Assembly (NCBI RefSeq): GCF_028583425.1
Contig: NC_072805.1
Coordinates: 20,470,001 to 20,534,000, forward strand
Length of the DNA: 64,000 nt
Direction of reading: 5' to 3'
Origin: Eublepharis macularius
Lineage: Eukaryota; Chordata; Lepidosauria; Squamata; Eublepharidae
Below are positions 10,526 to 21,796 of the stretch, one piece after another. Every line of letters starts with the position of its first letter. Positions within the stretch are counted from its first letter, which is position 1. The notes beneath the pieces are model-generated. The model was not told the origin of the DNA. It was given only the letters and a program-made list of their open reading frames with translations, and ran no database searches. A program made the translations under genes and the position numbers.

Positions 10526-11892
10526 GGACGAGGATGAGGACGAGGACAGCCGGACCCCCGGGGGTCGCGGCTGCGCCGCTCCCCCCGACGCCCCCCGCCT
10601 CCGCCATCAGTTATCAAACTCAGTTCAAAGTCTTGACTGTGAGATGGCCTTGGCCTGGCATATTGGTAGGACAACCTCTTCCTCTATGTTCCACCACAGC
10701 AGCTTTGCTCACCTGATCAGGGCTGTCTTCAGATACCGTCGAGGAGGAAGGGAGAAAGCTGCCATTTGTCTACTGAATGTAAAGCCTTTGTCCTTCACAT
10801 ATGTGAGAAGCTGTTCTCTTCCACATATGTGACAGGGGGAGGTAAACCCCCCCCCCCACCAATCCTTGCCTTTTGAGTGCTGACATCTACAATGGATGCC
10901 CTGGCTCCATTTTTTGGGGTTCACCAACCCACACTTTACAAACCAGTGGGTGAAGAAGACATCATTTGTGCATGTTATCTACCTACCTCTTTGTGGCTGC
11001 ATGGCAGACAGATGTTTGGGATATAAACTTCCCTGTGTCCCAAATACCTGGTTCCAGGTCACAGCGTTAGCAAATATGAATGCTGTGCTGTCACAGGATG
11101 GCATTGTCAACGATATCAAAAGGCACTAAGAAGTACAGGAAAACAAACAAGGATGCAGTTTCCAAATAAGAGGATCAGTGTAGGTCATTCATCAGGGCAA
11201 CAAATGATCTTAGTCTGCCATGATGAGGGCAACAATCAGACTGAAATGGGTCATCTTTATCACGTGGCAACGGGGGTGGACAGGGTTGCCAAAGAAGCCA
11301 TGGAAAATGGTTCTTCACCATTGGTCCCATCCCTCTTCCATCAACACTGCCTCATCTGGAGGAGATCCAACAGATAATGGGCTAATATGCAAGTACAAGC
11401 AGGAGGCAGCACCACAGTGAAGCCAAGGACTATTGCTGCCTGTCTCCCTCGGCTCGTCTTTGCCTCACTTGCCTCATCATTGGTCATCTGTGGCTGGTGT
11501 CTCTGATAAAGAGGGATCACTGATGGGGCAACTGAGGCAAAGGCAAGCCAAGTGAGGAGGATAGGCAGCATCTGCAGCACCAGGCTTTTCTCCACCACTA
11601 GACCACTGGCTGATTCTTGCCTAGCTAGCCTTATTGGCCCTCCTGGCTGCCTGGGCACTGACGTGTGTGTGTGTTGGGTGCAGACAAGTGGTACCCCAGA
11701 CCACCATCCTATAGGAAATTTTCTCCTAGAGGCCATAATGGCAAACCTGATCTTGCTTAGAAGCCCTTTATCTGTTACATTCTAGAGTATGATATTTGCT
11801 GCTTCACCATCCTCAGCCTCCCCAGTCTTACAGTTGCTGACTCCTGCTTGTGCCAGCAGATTTAGGGGTAATATCAGAGGATGGTGTGATTT
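10526..11892. other. Unassigned sequence
   Basis: Contains a poly-C run near 10,847-10,857 and several short overlapping frames on both strands with no family signature. No exon is supported. Confidence 0.35.
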
Positions 11893-12035
11893 AGGAAGGA
11901 AAGGAACCTCGGTGGCATATAATGTCATAGAGTCCTCCCTCCAAAGCAGCTATTCCAGGGGAGTTGATCTCTCTTATCTGGAGATCAGCTGTAATTCCAG
12001 GAGAACTCCAGGCTCTATCTGGAGGTTGCAACCTT
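11893..12035 (+). repeat. Interspersed repeat (same family as 44,880-44,969)
   Basis: Shares the phrases CCTCCCTCCAAAGCAGC, TGATCTC...CTGGAGATCAG, TGTAATTCC and CTGGAGGTTGCAACC with the copy at 44,880. From memory this is an abundant squamate dispersed repeat. I see no tRNA boxes in this fragment and leave the class open. Confidence 0.55.
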
Positions 12036-12544
12036 ACCCAGTCTCCTTCTCTTCAAATCAGCTCTGCTGTTCCCTCCTGTATGCTTGAACTGTCTCTCCA
12101 AGCACCTGCTGAGGCTTTAGTCAAAACCCTCTTCAGATACCAATACTTCATGCAGCTTTCCAACCAAGCTGTCACGAATTTTTGCATCACTGATTTTGTT
12201 CACATTAATCCACTGTTCACTGTACAAACACACACACCCTTCGCATCATTTTTGCACTCACCTTCATTTTGACCCTCTAACTGAATTGGTCTATGGGAAG
12301 CAATCCTTAAAGTGGATTCCATTTTTTGGTTTATTATATATATTAATCGGACATCTCTTAATTTTTTTTCAAATAAATAAATAAATAACTGAAAAAATAG
12401 GACATATTTTTTGATTGTTACTTGGAGCATCCAGCCAGGTAACTCCTCTTCACCTGAGGCTAAGTCCCAGGCTACCAACAGATAATTGTTGGGGTGGAGG
12501 GAAGCGAAAAACATGTTCTGGGTGTGCTTTCAGTCCCGAGTCTG
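12036..12544. other. Unassigned sequence
   Basis: AT-rich, with (AAAT)n near 12,372-12,390. No gene was seen. Confidence 0.35.
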
Positions 12545-12946
12545 CAGAAAACTGCAGTCTGTTTTGTGTTGTTCCGTGAGCATACTGGCATAAAAAGGGT
12601 TAATTGAAGGGTGCCAGTCCAGAGTTTTCATTTCTAAAATATTGTTCTGGAGTGTCTCTAACACATCCCACTGTTTTTTGTGGCACTGGTGTTTCTTTAG
12701 TGCCCGTTCCGGGCTGTTTTGTGCTGTTCCGGGAGCTTTTTGGCATGTAACGGGTTAATAAAAGCGGGGCAGTCCAGAGTTTTCATTTCTAAAATATTGT
12801 TCTGGAGTGTCTCTAACACATCCCACTGTTTTTTTGTGGCACTGGCGTTTCTCTAGTGCCTGTTCCGGGCTGTTTTGTGCTGTTCCGGGAGCTTTTTGGC
12901 ATGGAACGGGTTAATAAAAGCGGGGGAGTCCAGAGTTTTCATTTCT
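12545..12946 (+). repeat. 155-bp tandem array, left part (about 2.6 units)
   Basis: Units carry GGTTAATAAAAGCGGGGCAG or GGTTAATTGAAGGGTGCCAG, then GAGTTTTCATTTCTAAAATA, CTGGAGTGTCTCTAACACAT, a T run, GTGGCACTGG and GTTCCGGGCTGTTTTGTGC. The array is cut at CATTTCT by the CR1 element and resumes at about 14,418. The leftmost unit is the most diverged. Confidence 0.9.
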
Positions 12947-14417
12947 CATAGAATCATAGAATCATAGAGTTGGAAGGGGCCATACAGACCATCTAGTCCA
13001 ACCCCCTGCCCAGTGCAGGATCAGCCTAAAGCATCTCTGACAAGTATTCATCCAGCCTCTTCTTGAAAACTGCCAGTGAGGGGGAGCTCACCACCTCCCT
13101 AGGCAGCTGATTCCACTTTTGAACTACTCTGACGGTGAAAAAGTTTTTCCTAATATCCAGTCGGTACCTTTGTAGTTTTAGCCCATTGCTTCGCGTCCTA
13201 CCCTCTGCTGCCAACTGGAACAGCTCCCTGCCCTCCTCCAAATGACAGCCTTTCAAATATTTAAAGAGAGCAGTCATGTCCCCCCTCAACCTCCTTTTCT
13301 CCAAACTAAACATTCCCAAGGCCCTCAGCCTTTCCTCTTAGGGCTCAGTCTCCGGACCCCTGATCATCCTCATCGCTCTCCTCTGCACCCCCTCGATTTT
13401 GTTCACATCCTTTTTGAAGTGAGGCCTCCAGAACTGCACACAGTACTCCAGGTGCGGCCTGACCAAGGCAGTATAGAGAGGGGCTATGACCTCCTGCGAT
13501 TTCGATGCTATGGCCCCTTTGATACAACCCAGGATTGAATTAGCCTTTTTTGCCACCACATCACACTGACTGCTCATATTCAGTTTACAGTCCACTCTTA
13601 CCCCAAGATCCCTTTCACATATACTACTGCCCAGAAGTGTATCCCCCATCCAGTATTTGTGCTTCTCATTTTTGTGGCCCAGATGTAATACTGTGCACTT
13701 GTCTTTGTTGAATTGCATCCTATTCACAGCTGCCCACTTCTCCAGAGTATTCAGGTCTTGTTGAATTTTAATTCTATCTTCTTGGGTGTTTGCTACCCCT
13801 CCCACTTTGGTGTCATCAGCAAATTTAATGAGCAGCCCTTCCACTCCTTCATCCAGATCATTGATGAAAATATTGAAAAGTACCGGGCCCAAAACCGAGC
13901 CCTGCGGCACCCCACTCGACACCTCCCTCCAATCTGATGAAACGCCGTTGACCACCACTCTTTGAGTGCGGTCCTCCAACCAGTTCCCTATCCACCGAAC
14001 TGTCCTATAGTCTACTCCACAGTCTTCCAGTTTGCCCATCAGAATGTCATGGGGGACCTTATCAAAAGCTTTACTGAAATCCAGATAAATCACATCAACA
14101 GAGTTCCCCCGATCCAGCAAGCTGGTCACTCAATCAAAGAAGGAAACCAGGTTGGTCTGGCAGGATCTGTTAGGAACAAAACCATGCTGACTTCCCCGGA
14201 TCACTGAGCGGTCCTTCAGATGCTTACAGATTGATCCCTTTAAAATTTGTTCTAATATCTTCCCAGCAACAGAAGTCGGACTGACTGGCCTGTAGTTTCC
14301 CGGGTCATCCTTCCTCCCTTTCTTAAAGATTGGGATAACATTCGCTCTTCTCCAATCTTGTGGCACATCCCCATTCCTCCAGGAGGCCTTGAAGATAATG
14401 GACAGGCCTTGAAGATG
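12947..14417 (-). mobile_element. CR1 LINE inserted in the 155-bp array
   Basis: The 3' end lies at the left (CATAGAATCATAGAATCATAG, the CR1 octamer tail in reverse). Reading the minus strand from the right gives IIFKASWRNGDVPQDW, GNYRPVS, QHGFVPNRSCQTNL, IYLDFSKAFDKVPH, SSGVPQGSVLGP, the catalytic KFADDTKVGG block, and the C-terminal FTVRVVQKWNQLP end. This covers RT to the 3' UTR; the endonuclease is lost by 5' truncation. Two in-frame stops are visible (near 14,130 and 13,338), but the reading frame is otherwise long, so the copy is fairly young. At the truncated end, a 17-20 bp phrase (AGGCCTTGAAGAT) occurs twice in tandem. Confidence 0.95.
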
Positions 14418-15735
14418 ATGTTCTGGAGTGTCTCTAACACATCCCCCTCTTTTTTGTGGCACTGGCATTTCTTTAGTGCCCATTCCAGGCTGTTTAGTGC
14501 CGTTCCGGGCTTTTTAGCATGGAATGGGTTAATTGAAGGGTGCCAGTCCAGAGTTTTCATTTCTAAAATATTGTTCTGGAGTGTCTCTAACACATCCCAC
14601 TGTTTTTTTGTGGCACTGGCGTTTCTTTAGTGCCTGTTCCGGGCTGTTTTGTGCTGTTCCGGGAGCTTTTTGGCATGGAACGGGTGAATAAAAGCGGGGC
14701 AGTCCAGAGTTTTCATTTCTAAAATATTGCTCTGGAGTGTCTCTAACACATCCCACTGTTTTTTTGTGGCACTGGCCTTTCTTTAGTGCCCGTTCCGGGC
14801 TGTTTTGTGCTGTTCCGGGAGCTTTTTGTCATGGAAAGGGTTAATTGAAGGGTGCCAGTCCAGAGTTTTCATTTCTAAAATATTGCTCTGGAGTGTCTCT
14901 AACACATCCCACTGTTTTTTGTGGCACTGGCATTTCTTTAGTGCCCGTTCCGGGCTGTTTTGTGCTGTTCCGGGAGCTTTTTGGCATGGAATGGTTTAAT
15001 TAAAGGGTGCCAGTCCAGAGTTTTCATTTCTAAAATATTGCTCTGGAGTGTCTCTAACACATCCCCCTCTTTTTTGTGGCACTGGCCTTTCTTTAGTGCC
15101 CGTTCCGGGCTGTCTTGTGCTGTTCCGGGAGTTTTTTGGCATGGAAAGGGTTAATAAAAGCGGGGCAGTCCAGAGTTTTCATTTCTAAAATATTGTTCTG
15201 GAGTGTCTCTAACACATCCCACTGTTTTTTGTGGCACTGGCATTTCGTTAGTGCCCGTTCCGGACTGTTTTGTGCTGTTCCGGGAGCTTTTTGGCATGGA
15301 ACGGGTTAATAAAAGCGGGACAGTCCGGAGTTTTCATTTCTAAAATATTGTTCTGGAGTGTCTCTAACACATCCCCCTCTTTTTTGTGGCACTGGCATTT
15401 CTTTAGTGCCCGTTCCGGGCTGTTTTGTGCTGTTTCGGGAACTTTTTGGCATGGAACGGGTTAATAAAAGCGGGGCAGTCCGGAGTTTTCATTTCTAAAA
15501 TATTGTTCTGGAGTGTCTCTAACACATCCCCCTCTTTTTTGTGGCACTGGCATTTCTTTAGTGCCCGTTTCGGGCTGTTTTGTGCTGTTCCGGGAGCTTT
15601 TTGGCATGGAATGGGTTAATTAAAGGGTGCCAGTCCAGAGTTTTCATTTCTAAAATATTGCTCTGGAGTGTCTCTAACACATCCCCCTCTTTTTTGTGGC
15701 ACTGGCATTTCTTTTGTGCCCGTTCCGGCCTGTTC
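14418..15735 (+). repeat. 155-bp tandem array, right part (about 8.5 units)
   Basis: Regular 155-bp spacing is shown by the recurring 64-codon frames starting at 14,805, 14,960, 15,115, 15,270, 15,425 and 15,580. Two head variants alternate (TTAATTGAAGGGTGCC and TTAATAAAAGCGGGGC), and two middle variants occur (CCCACTGTTTTTT and CCCCCTCTTTTTT). The array fades into GTTCCGGCCTGTTCCGTCTC at the right. The short frames are by-products of the repeat. Confidence 0.95.
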
Positions 15736-16750
15736 CGTCTCGTTCCGGCTGTTACCCTGTCCCGCCCACTTCGAAGCTCTTGCTGCCTGCGCTGCCCCAG
15801 GCCGAGAATGCGCGTCGCTCCAAATATACGCGCAGATTCTCCCCGTGTTGAACTCCGAGCGGGCACTGCGCGACTGCGAAGGGGGCGCAGCCCAGGGCGG
15901 AAGAGGAAATGCCTGCCCCGCCTGCCCTGCCCTTTCTATAGAGCCTGTTGTTTTTTTCCCCCCACAACGGGCTTTGTTGCTAGTCCTACTTTATAATTCC
16001 CTTAGCAGGTTTCCGATGCACCAGTAAGTGCACCAGGCAGGCCGCTTCTGGAGGGTGCCGCTGGATGCCGCAGGTTTCGCAGCCCGTTCGGAGGGCGGTG
16101 GCAATGGCACGGGAAGGGCGGCGCGTCGGCAAGCCCTGGGGGAGCAACGGCGGGAGAGAAGCCCGCCACCCTCTGATCCATGCTGGAGCCAAGCCGCACC
16201 GCTTTTGGAAGGGACGGGGTGACAGGGCGAGGGCGAAGTGCTCGCTGCCGCGTCAGCCCTGCCGGAGCCAGGTGTGCCACTCTGCAAAGATCCGGGGCTT
16301 TGCACGGCAGCAGCACTCCGCTCAGCCCTTGCACCACAGCGGTGCCCCTCTCAGCCCTTCCCACGGTGGCGCAAGAAGGGCAGCAAGGGCGGCGTGTCAG
16401 AAAGCCTCAGGGGAGCCGTGGCAGGAGAGAAGCCTGCTGCCCTCTGACCCCTGCCAGAACCGCGCTGCGCTGCTTTCGGCAGGGACAGGACGAGGGCAAA
16501 GCACCCGCTGCCATGTCAGCCCTGCCGGAGCCGGGCACACCACTCTGCAAAGACCCGGGGGCTTGCATGGCAGCGGTGCTCCTCTTGCGGCGTCTCGACC
16601 CGGGTTCGAGGAGAGCAGTGCACACGGTTCCTGGGGCCTCGCAGGGCAGCAGTTCTCCACTCTCCTTGGGCCCGGGGAAAGGCGGCGTGAGCGGAGTGCC
16701 ACCGCCCTGCAAGGCCTCTGGAGCCACGGCACTCCGCTCTCCGATCCAAA
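15736..16750. repeat. GC-rich region with an imperfect ~285-bp tandem duplication
   Basis: Two diverged copies start near 16,085 and 16,368. They share GGGCGGCG(C/T)GTC, GGAGAGAAGCC(C/T)GC, GCCCTCTGA, GTCAGCCCTGCCGGAGCC and CACTCTGCAAAGA(T/C)CCGGGG. The region is CpG-rich, so long frames appear on both strands (for example 16,065-16,802 and 16,180-17,025). Their products overlap in several frames and show no domain. Confidence 0.7.
15939..15985. repeat. Short foldback, left copy
   Basis: AGAGCCTGTTGT followed after a T/C run by ACAACGGGCTTTG forms an imperfect hairpin. A second copy in the same orientation lies at 17,271-17,310, so the pair brackets the GC-rich block. Confidence 0.5.
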
Positions 16751-17262
16751 CCCCCATGGCCCCCCTCCCTGCCTTTCCTTTCCACACCCCACCTGCCTCT
16801 GACCCCTCCCGAAAACCCCATTGCCTCCCTAACTGCCATTACTCTCCCCACTCCCACCTGCCTCTGACCCCTTCCCAAACACCCGTTGCCTCCCTCCATG
16901 CATTTCCTTTCCACACCCCACCTGCCTCTCAGCCCTCCCCAAACCTCCATTGCCTCCGTACCTGCCTCTCCCCTCCACACCTCACCTGGCTCTCAGCCCT
17001 CCCCAAAACCCCATTGCCTCCCTAACTGCCATTACTCTCCCCACTCCCACCTGCCTCTGACCCCTTCCCAAACACCCATTGCCTCCCTACCTGTCATTCC
17101 TCTCCACACCCCTCCTGCCTCTCAGCCCTCCCCAAACCTCCATTGCCTCCGTACCTGCCATCCCTCCCCAGACCCCTCCTGCTTCTCACCTCTCCCCAGA
17201 CCCACCTTGCCCCCCACCTGCCAGCCCTTTCTAACCACAACTTCCCACCAGCCCTCCGCAGC
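16751..17262 (+). repeat. C-rich minisatellite, about 64-bp unit, 7-8 copies
   Basis: Each unit contains CCAAAC(A/C)CC, ATTGCCTCC(C/G)TA, CTGCCAT and CCACC(C/T)GCCTCT. Every third unit is most alike (CAGCCCTCCCCAAACCTCC recurs), so there is a weak 3-unit higher-order period. The last unit is diverged (AGACCCACCTTGCCCCCC). Confidence 0.85.
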
Positions 17263-17270
17263 CCCAGCTT

Positions 17271-17310
17271 TCTAGAGCCCATTGTATTTATTTGCACAAC
17301 AGGCTCTGTT
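17271..17310. repeat. Short foldback, right copy
   Basis: AGAGCCCATTGT ... ACAACAGGCTCT forms a hairpin closely matching the copy at 15,939. Both are preceded by CTTTCTA and followed by GTT(G/T)CTAGT. Confidence 0.5.
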
Positions 17311-17921
17311 TCTAGTATAAGATAACAAAACTTCACCGCCTACCCACCACCCATTGAAAAGGCAATATAATGTTGATAACAAAAACTATTGAACTCAAAT
17401 TAATAAGAAAGCAATTTTCATACCAAATGCTAAATCAAAAAACATGATATATGTACAGCCTCTGAGAGACCCTGTGGAAAGTGAACTCATTTGGGCCTGT
17501 TGAACAAAAGTGCAAAATCAAGGGCCTGTCTTTATTGGGAGCAAGAGAAAATTCCCCCCCCCCGAACCTCAATACTGCTGGGTAGCACAAACTGCTAGTG
17601 ACATATTAAATTGGGTTTTTTTTAAAGTTTGGATTGTTTCCCCCCTTCCCCACTTATACGGCTTGCAAGGAAATGGGGAAAAAACCAATTTCTTGACTCT
17701 GGAATGCTTTCCATTTTGTTGCTCAGTTGTTTCTTACTGGAAATAGTTCCTTTATGAGGAGTAGGGGCTGAATGAGTTAACTTTTTTGTGCAGATTTTGA
17801 TAGGTCAGTGGAGGTAATGTTGAGTTTATACAGTAAAGCTTGTCCTGATACGAGTACCATACGGCAAATATTTTCAAATTTAAAGAAATAGCATTAGCAA
17901 GGAGCCAAGACATAATTTATC
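17311..17921. other. Unassigned AT-rich spacer
   Basis: Ordinary AT-rich sequence between the GC-rich block and the large minisatellite. No exon or repeat family was recognised. Confidence 0.4.
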
Positions 17922-18869
17922 GCACCCACGGGCCGTCATTCCAGTCAGGGGCCTGTTATTCCAGTCCCAGAGCCCTTCTGGCACACCCAGGGTCTGTCAT
18001 TCCAGCATAGAGCCTGTTATTCCAGTCCCAGAGCCCTTCTGTCACACCCAGGGCCCTTCATTCCAGTCAGGGACCTGTCATTCCAGTCCCAGAGCCCTTC
18101 TGGCCCACCCAGGGGCCGTCATTCCAGTCAGGGGCATGTCATTCCAGTCCCCGAGCCCTTCTGGCACACCCAGGGCCCGTCATTCCAGGAAGGGGCCTGT
18201 AATTCCAGTCCCCGCGCCCTTCTGGCCCACCCAGGGCCCGTCATTCCAGGAAGGGGCCTGTCATTCCAGTCCCAGAGCCCTTCTGTCACACCCAGGGCAC
18301 TTCATTCCAGTCAGGGACCTGTCATTCCAGTCCCAGAGCCCTTCTGGCCCACCCAGGGGCCGTCATTCCAGTCAGGGGCCTGTCATTCCAGTCCCCGAGC
18401 CCTTCTGGCACACCCAGGGCCCGTCATTCCAGGAAGGGGCCTGTCATTCCAGTCCCCAAGCCCTTCTGGCACACCCAGGGCCCTTCATTCCAGTCAGGGG
18501 CCTGTCATTCCAGTCCCAGAGCCCTTCTGGCACACCCAGCGGCCGTCATTCCAGCATGGGGCCTATCAATCCAGTCCCCAAGCGCTTCTGGCACACCCAG
18601 GTGTCGTCATTCCAGTCAGGGGCCTGTCATTCCAGTCCCAGAGCCATTCTGGCACACCAAGGGCCCGTCATTCCAGTCAGGGGCCTGTCATTCTAGTCCC
18701 CGAGCCCTTCTGGCACACCCAGGGCCCGTCATTCCAGTCAGGGGCCTGTCATTCCAGTCCCCGAGCCCTTCTGGAACACCCAGGGGCCGTCATTCCAGCA
18801 TGGGGCCTGTTATTCCAGTCCCAGAGCCCTTCTGTCACACCCAGGGCCCTTCATTCCAGTCAGGGACCT

Positions 18870-21796
18870 GTCATTCCAGTCCCAGAGCCCTTCTGGCCCA
18901 CCCAGGGGCCGTCATTCCAGTCAGGGGCCTGTCATTCCAGTCCCCGAGCCCTTCTGGCACACCCAGGGGCCGTCATTCCAGGAAGGGGCCTGTAATTCCA
19001 GTCCCCGCGCCCTTCTGGCACACCCAGGGCCCGTCATTCCAGGAAGGGGCCTGTCATTCCAGTCCCAGAGCCCTTCTGGCCCACCCATGGGCCGTCATTC
19101 CAGTCAGGGGCCTGTCATTCCAGTCCCAGAGCCCTTCTGTCACACCCAGGGCACTTCATTCCAGTCAGTGACCTGTCATTCCAGTCCTAGAGCCCTTCTG
19201 GCCCACCCAGGGGCCGTCATTCCAGTCAGGGGCCTGTCATTCCAGTCCCCGAGCCCTTCTGGCACACCCTGGGCCCGTCATTCCAGGAAGGGGCCTGTCA
19301 TTCCAGTCCCAGAGCCCTTCTGGCACACCCAGGGGCCGTCATTCCAGCATGGGGCCTGTCATTCCAGTCCCAGAGCCCTTCTGGCACACCCAGGGGCCGT
19401 CATTCCAGCATGGGGCCTATCAATCCAGTCCCCAAGCCCTTCTGGCACACCCATGTGTCGTCATTCCAGTCTGGGGCCTGTCATTCCAGTCCCAGAGCCA
19501 TTCTGGCACACCGAGGGCCCGTCATTCCAGTCAGGGGCCTGTCATTCCAGTCCCCGAGCCCTTCTGGCACACCCAGGGGCCGTCATTCCAGCATGGGGCC
19601 TGTTATTCCAGTCCCAGAGCCCGTCTGTCACACCCAGGGCCCTTCATTCCAGTCAGGGACCTGTCATTCCAGTCCCAGAGCCCTTCTGGCCCACCCAGGG
19701 GCCGTCATTCCAGTCAGGGGCCTGTCATTCCAGTCCCCGAGCCCTTCTGGCACACCCAGGGCCCGTCATTCCAGGAAGGGGCCTGTAATTCCAGTCCCCG
19801 CGCCCTTCTAGCACACCCAGGGCCCGTCATTCCAGGAAAGGGCCTGTCATTCCAGTCCCAGAGCCCTTCTGGCCCACCCATGGGCCGTCATTCCAGTCAG
19901 GGGCCTGTCATTCCAGTCCCAGAGCCCTTCTGTCACACCCAGGGCACTTCATTCCAGTCAGGGACCTGTCATTCCAGTCCCAGAGCCCTTCTGGCCCACC
20001 CAGGGGCCGTCATTCCAGTCAGGGGCCTGTCATTCCAGTCCCCGAGCCCTTCTGGCACACCCAGGGCCCGTCATTCCAGGAAGGGGCCTGTAATTCCAGT
20101 CCCCGCGCCCTTCTGGCACACCCAGGGCCCGTCATTCCAGGAAGGGGCCTGTCATTCCAGTCCCAGAGCCCTTCTGGCCCACCCATGGGCCGTCATTCCA
20201 GTCAGGGGCCTGTCATTCCAGTCCCAGAGCCCTTCTGTCACACCCAGGGCACTTCATTCCAGTCAGGGACCTGTCATTCCAGTCCTAGAGCCCTTCTGGC
20301 CCACCCAGGGGCCGTCATTCCAGTCAGGGGCCTGTCATTCCAGTCCCCGAGCCCTTCTGGCACACCCAGGGCCCGTCATTCCAGGAAGGGGCCTGTCATT
20401 CCAGTCCCCAAGCCCTTCTCTCACACCCAGGGCCCTTCATTCCAGTCAGGGGCCTGTCATTCCAGTCCCAGAGCCCTTCTGGCACACCCAGGGGCCGTCA
20501 TTCCAGCATGGGGCCTATCAATCCAGTCCCCAAGCCCTTCTTGCACACCCATGTGTCGTCATTCCAGTCTGGGGCCTGTCATTCCAGTCCCAGAGCCATT
20601 CTGGCACACCGAGGGCCCGTCATTCCAGTCAGGGGCCTGTCATTCCAGTCCCCGAGCCCTTCTGGCACACCCAGGGCCTGTCATTCCAGTCAGGGGCCTG
20701 TCATTCCAGTCCCCGAGCCCTTCTGGAACACCCAGGGGCTGTCATTCCAGCATGGGGCCTGTCAATCCAGAACCCGAGCCCTTCTGGCACACCCAGGGTC
20801 CATCATTCCAGTCAGGGGCCTGTCATTCCAGTCTCAGCGCCCTTCTGTCACACCCAGGGCCCGTCATTCCAGTCAGGGGCCTTTCATTCCAGTCTCAGAG
20901 CCCTTCTCACACACCCAGGGGCCTTTATTCCAGTCAGGGGCCTGTCATTCCAGTCCCAGAGCCCTTCTGGCACACCCAGGGGCCGTCATTCCAGCATGAG
21001 GCCTGTCAATCCAGTCCACGAGCCCTTCTGGCACACCCAGGCGCTGTCATTACAGTCAGGGGCCTGTCATTCCAGTCCCCAAGCCCTTCTGGCACACCGA
21101 GGGCCCGTCATTCCAGTCAGGGGCCTGTCATTCCAGTCCCAGAGCCCTTCTGGCACACCCAGGGGCCATCATTCCAGTCATGGGCCTGTCATTCCAGTCC
21201 CCAAGCCCTTCTCTCACGCCCAGGTCCCTTCATTCCAGTCAGGGGCCTGTCATTCCAGTCCCAGAGCCCTTCTGGCACACCCAGGGCCCTTCATTCCAGT
21301 CAGGGGCCTGTCATTCCAGTCCCAGAGGCCTTCTGGCACACCCAGGGGCCGTCATTCCAGCATGGGGCCTATCAATCCAGTCCCCAAGCCCTTCTGGCAC
21401 ACCCAGGTGTTGTCATTCCAGTCTGGGGCCTGTCATTCCAGTCCCAGAGCCATTCTGGCACACCGAGGGCCCGTCATTCTAGTCAGGGGCCTGTCATTCC
21501 AGTCCCCGAGCCCTTCTGGCACACCGAGGGCCCGTCATTCCAGTCAGGGGCCTGTCATTCCAGTCCCTGAGCCCTTCTGGAACACCCAGGGGCCGTCATT
21601 CCAGCACGGGGCCTGTCAATCCAGTCCCCGAGCCCTTCTGGCACACCCAGGGGCCATCATTCCAGTCAGGGGCCTGTCATTCCAGTCCCCGAGCCCTTCT
21701 GTCACACTCAGGGCCGTCATTCCAGTCAGGGGCCTGTCATTCCAGTCTCAGCGCCCTTCTGTCACACCCAGGGCCCGTCATTCCAGTCAGGGGCCT
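18870..21796 (+). repeat. Higher-order block A of a 2,927-bp tandem duplication
   Basis: The sequence recurs 2,927 bp to the right at 21,797-24,723, which is about 48 units of 61 bp. Identical frames start at 19,087/22,014, 20,185/23,112, 20,508/23,435 and 21,180/24,107. I noted only three differences in the parts I compared (near 19,622, 20,679 and 20,806). Confidence 0.9.

Noticed and set aside
10440-10832. His-Ala and Asp-Glu repeat peptide on the plus strand
   Set aside because: It is a direct translation of the hexanucleotide repeat and the following GAGGAC-type repeats, with no supporting gene structure.
12545-15735. Regular 155-bp repeats as a CRISPR array or a repeat-protein gene
   Set aside because: The genome is eukaryotic, the whole unit repeats with no unique spacers, and the 64-codon frames simply recur once per unit.
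16065-17025. Frames of 245-281 codons in the GC-rich region
   Set aside because: They lie in several overlapping frames on both strands over CpG-rich tandem repeats, with no recognisable domain.
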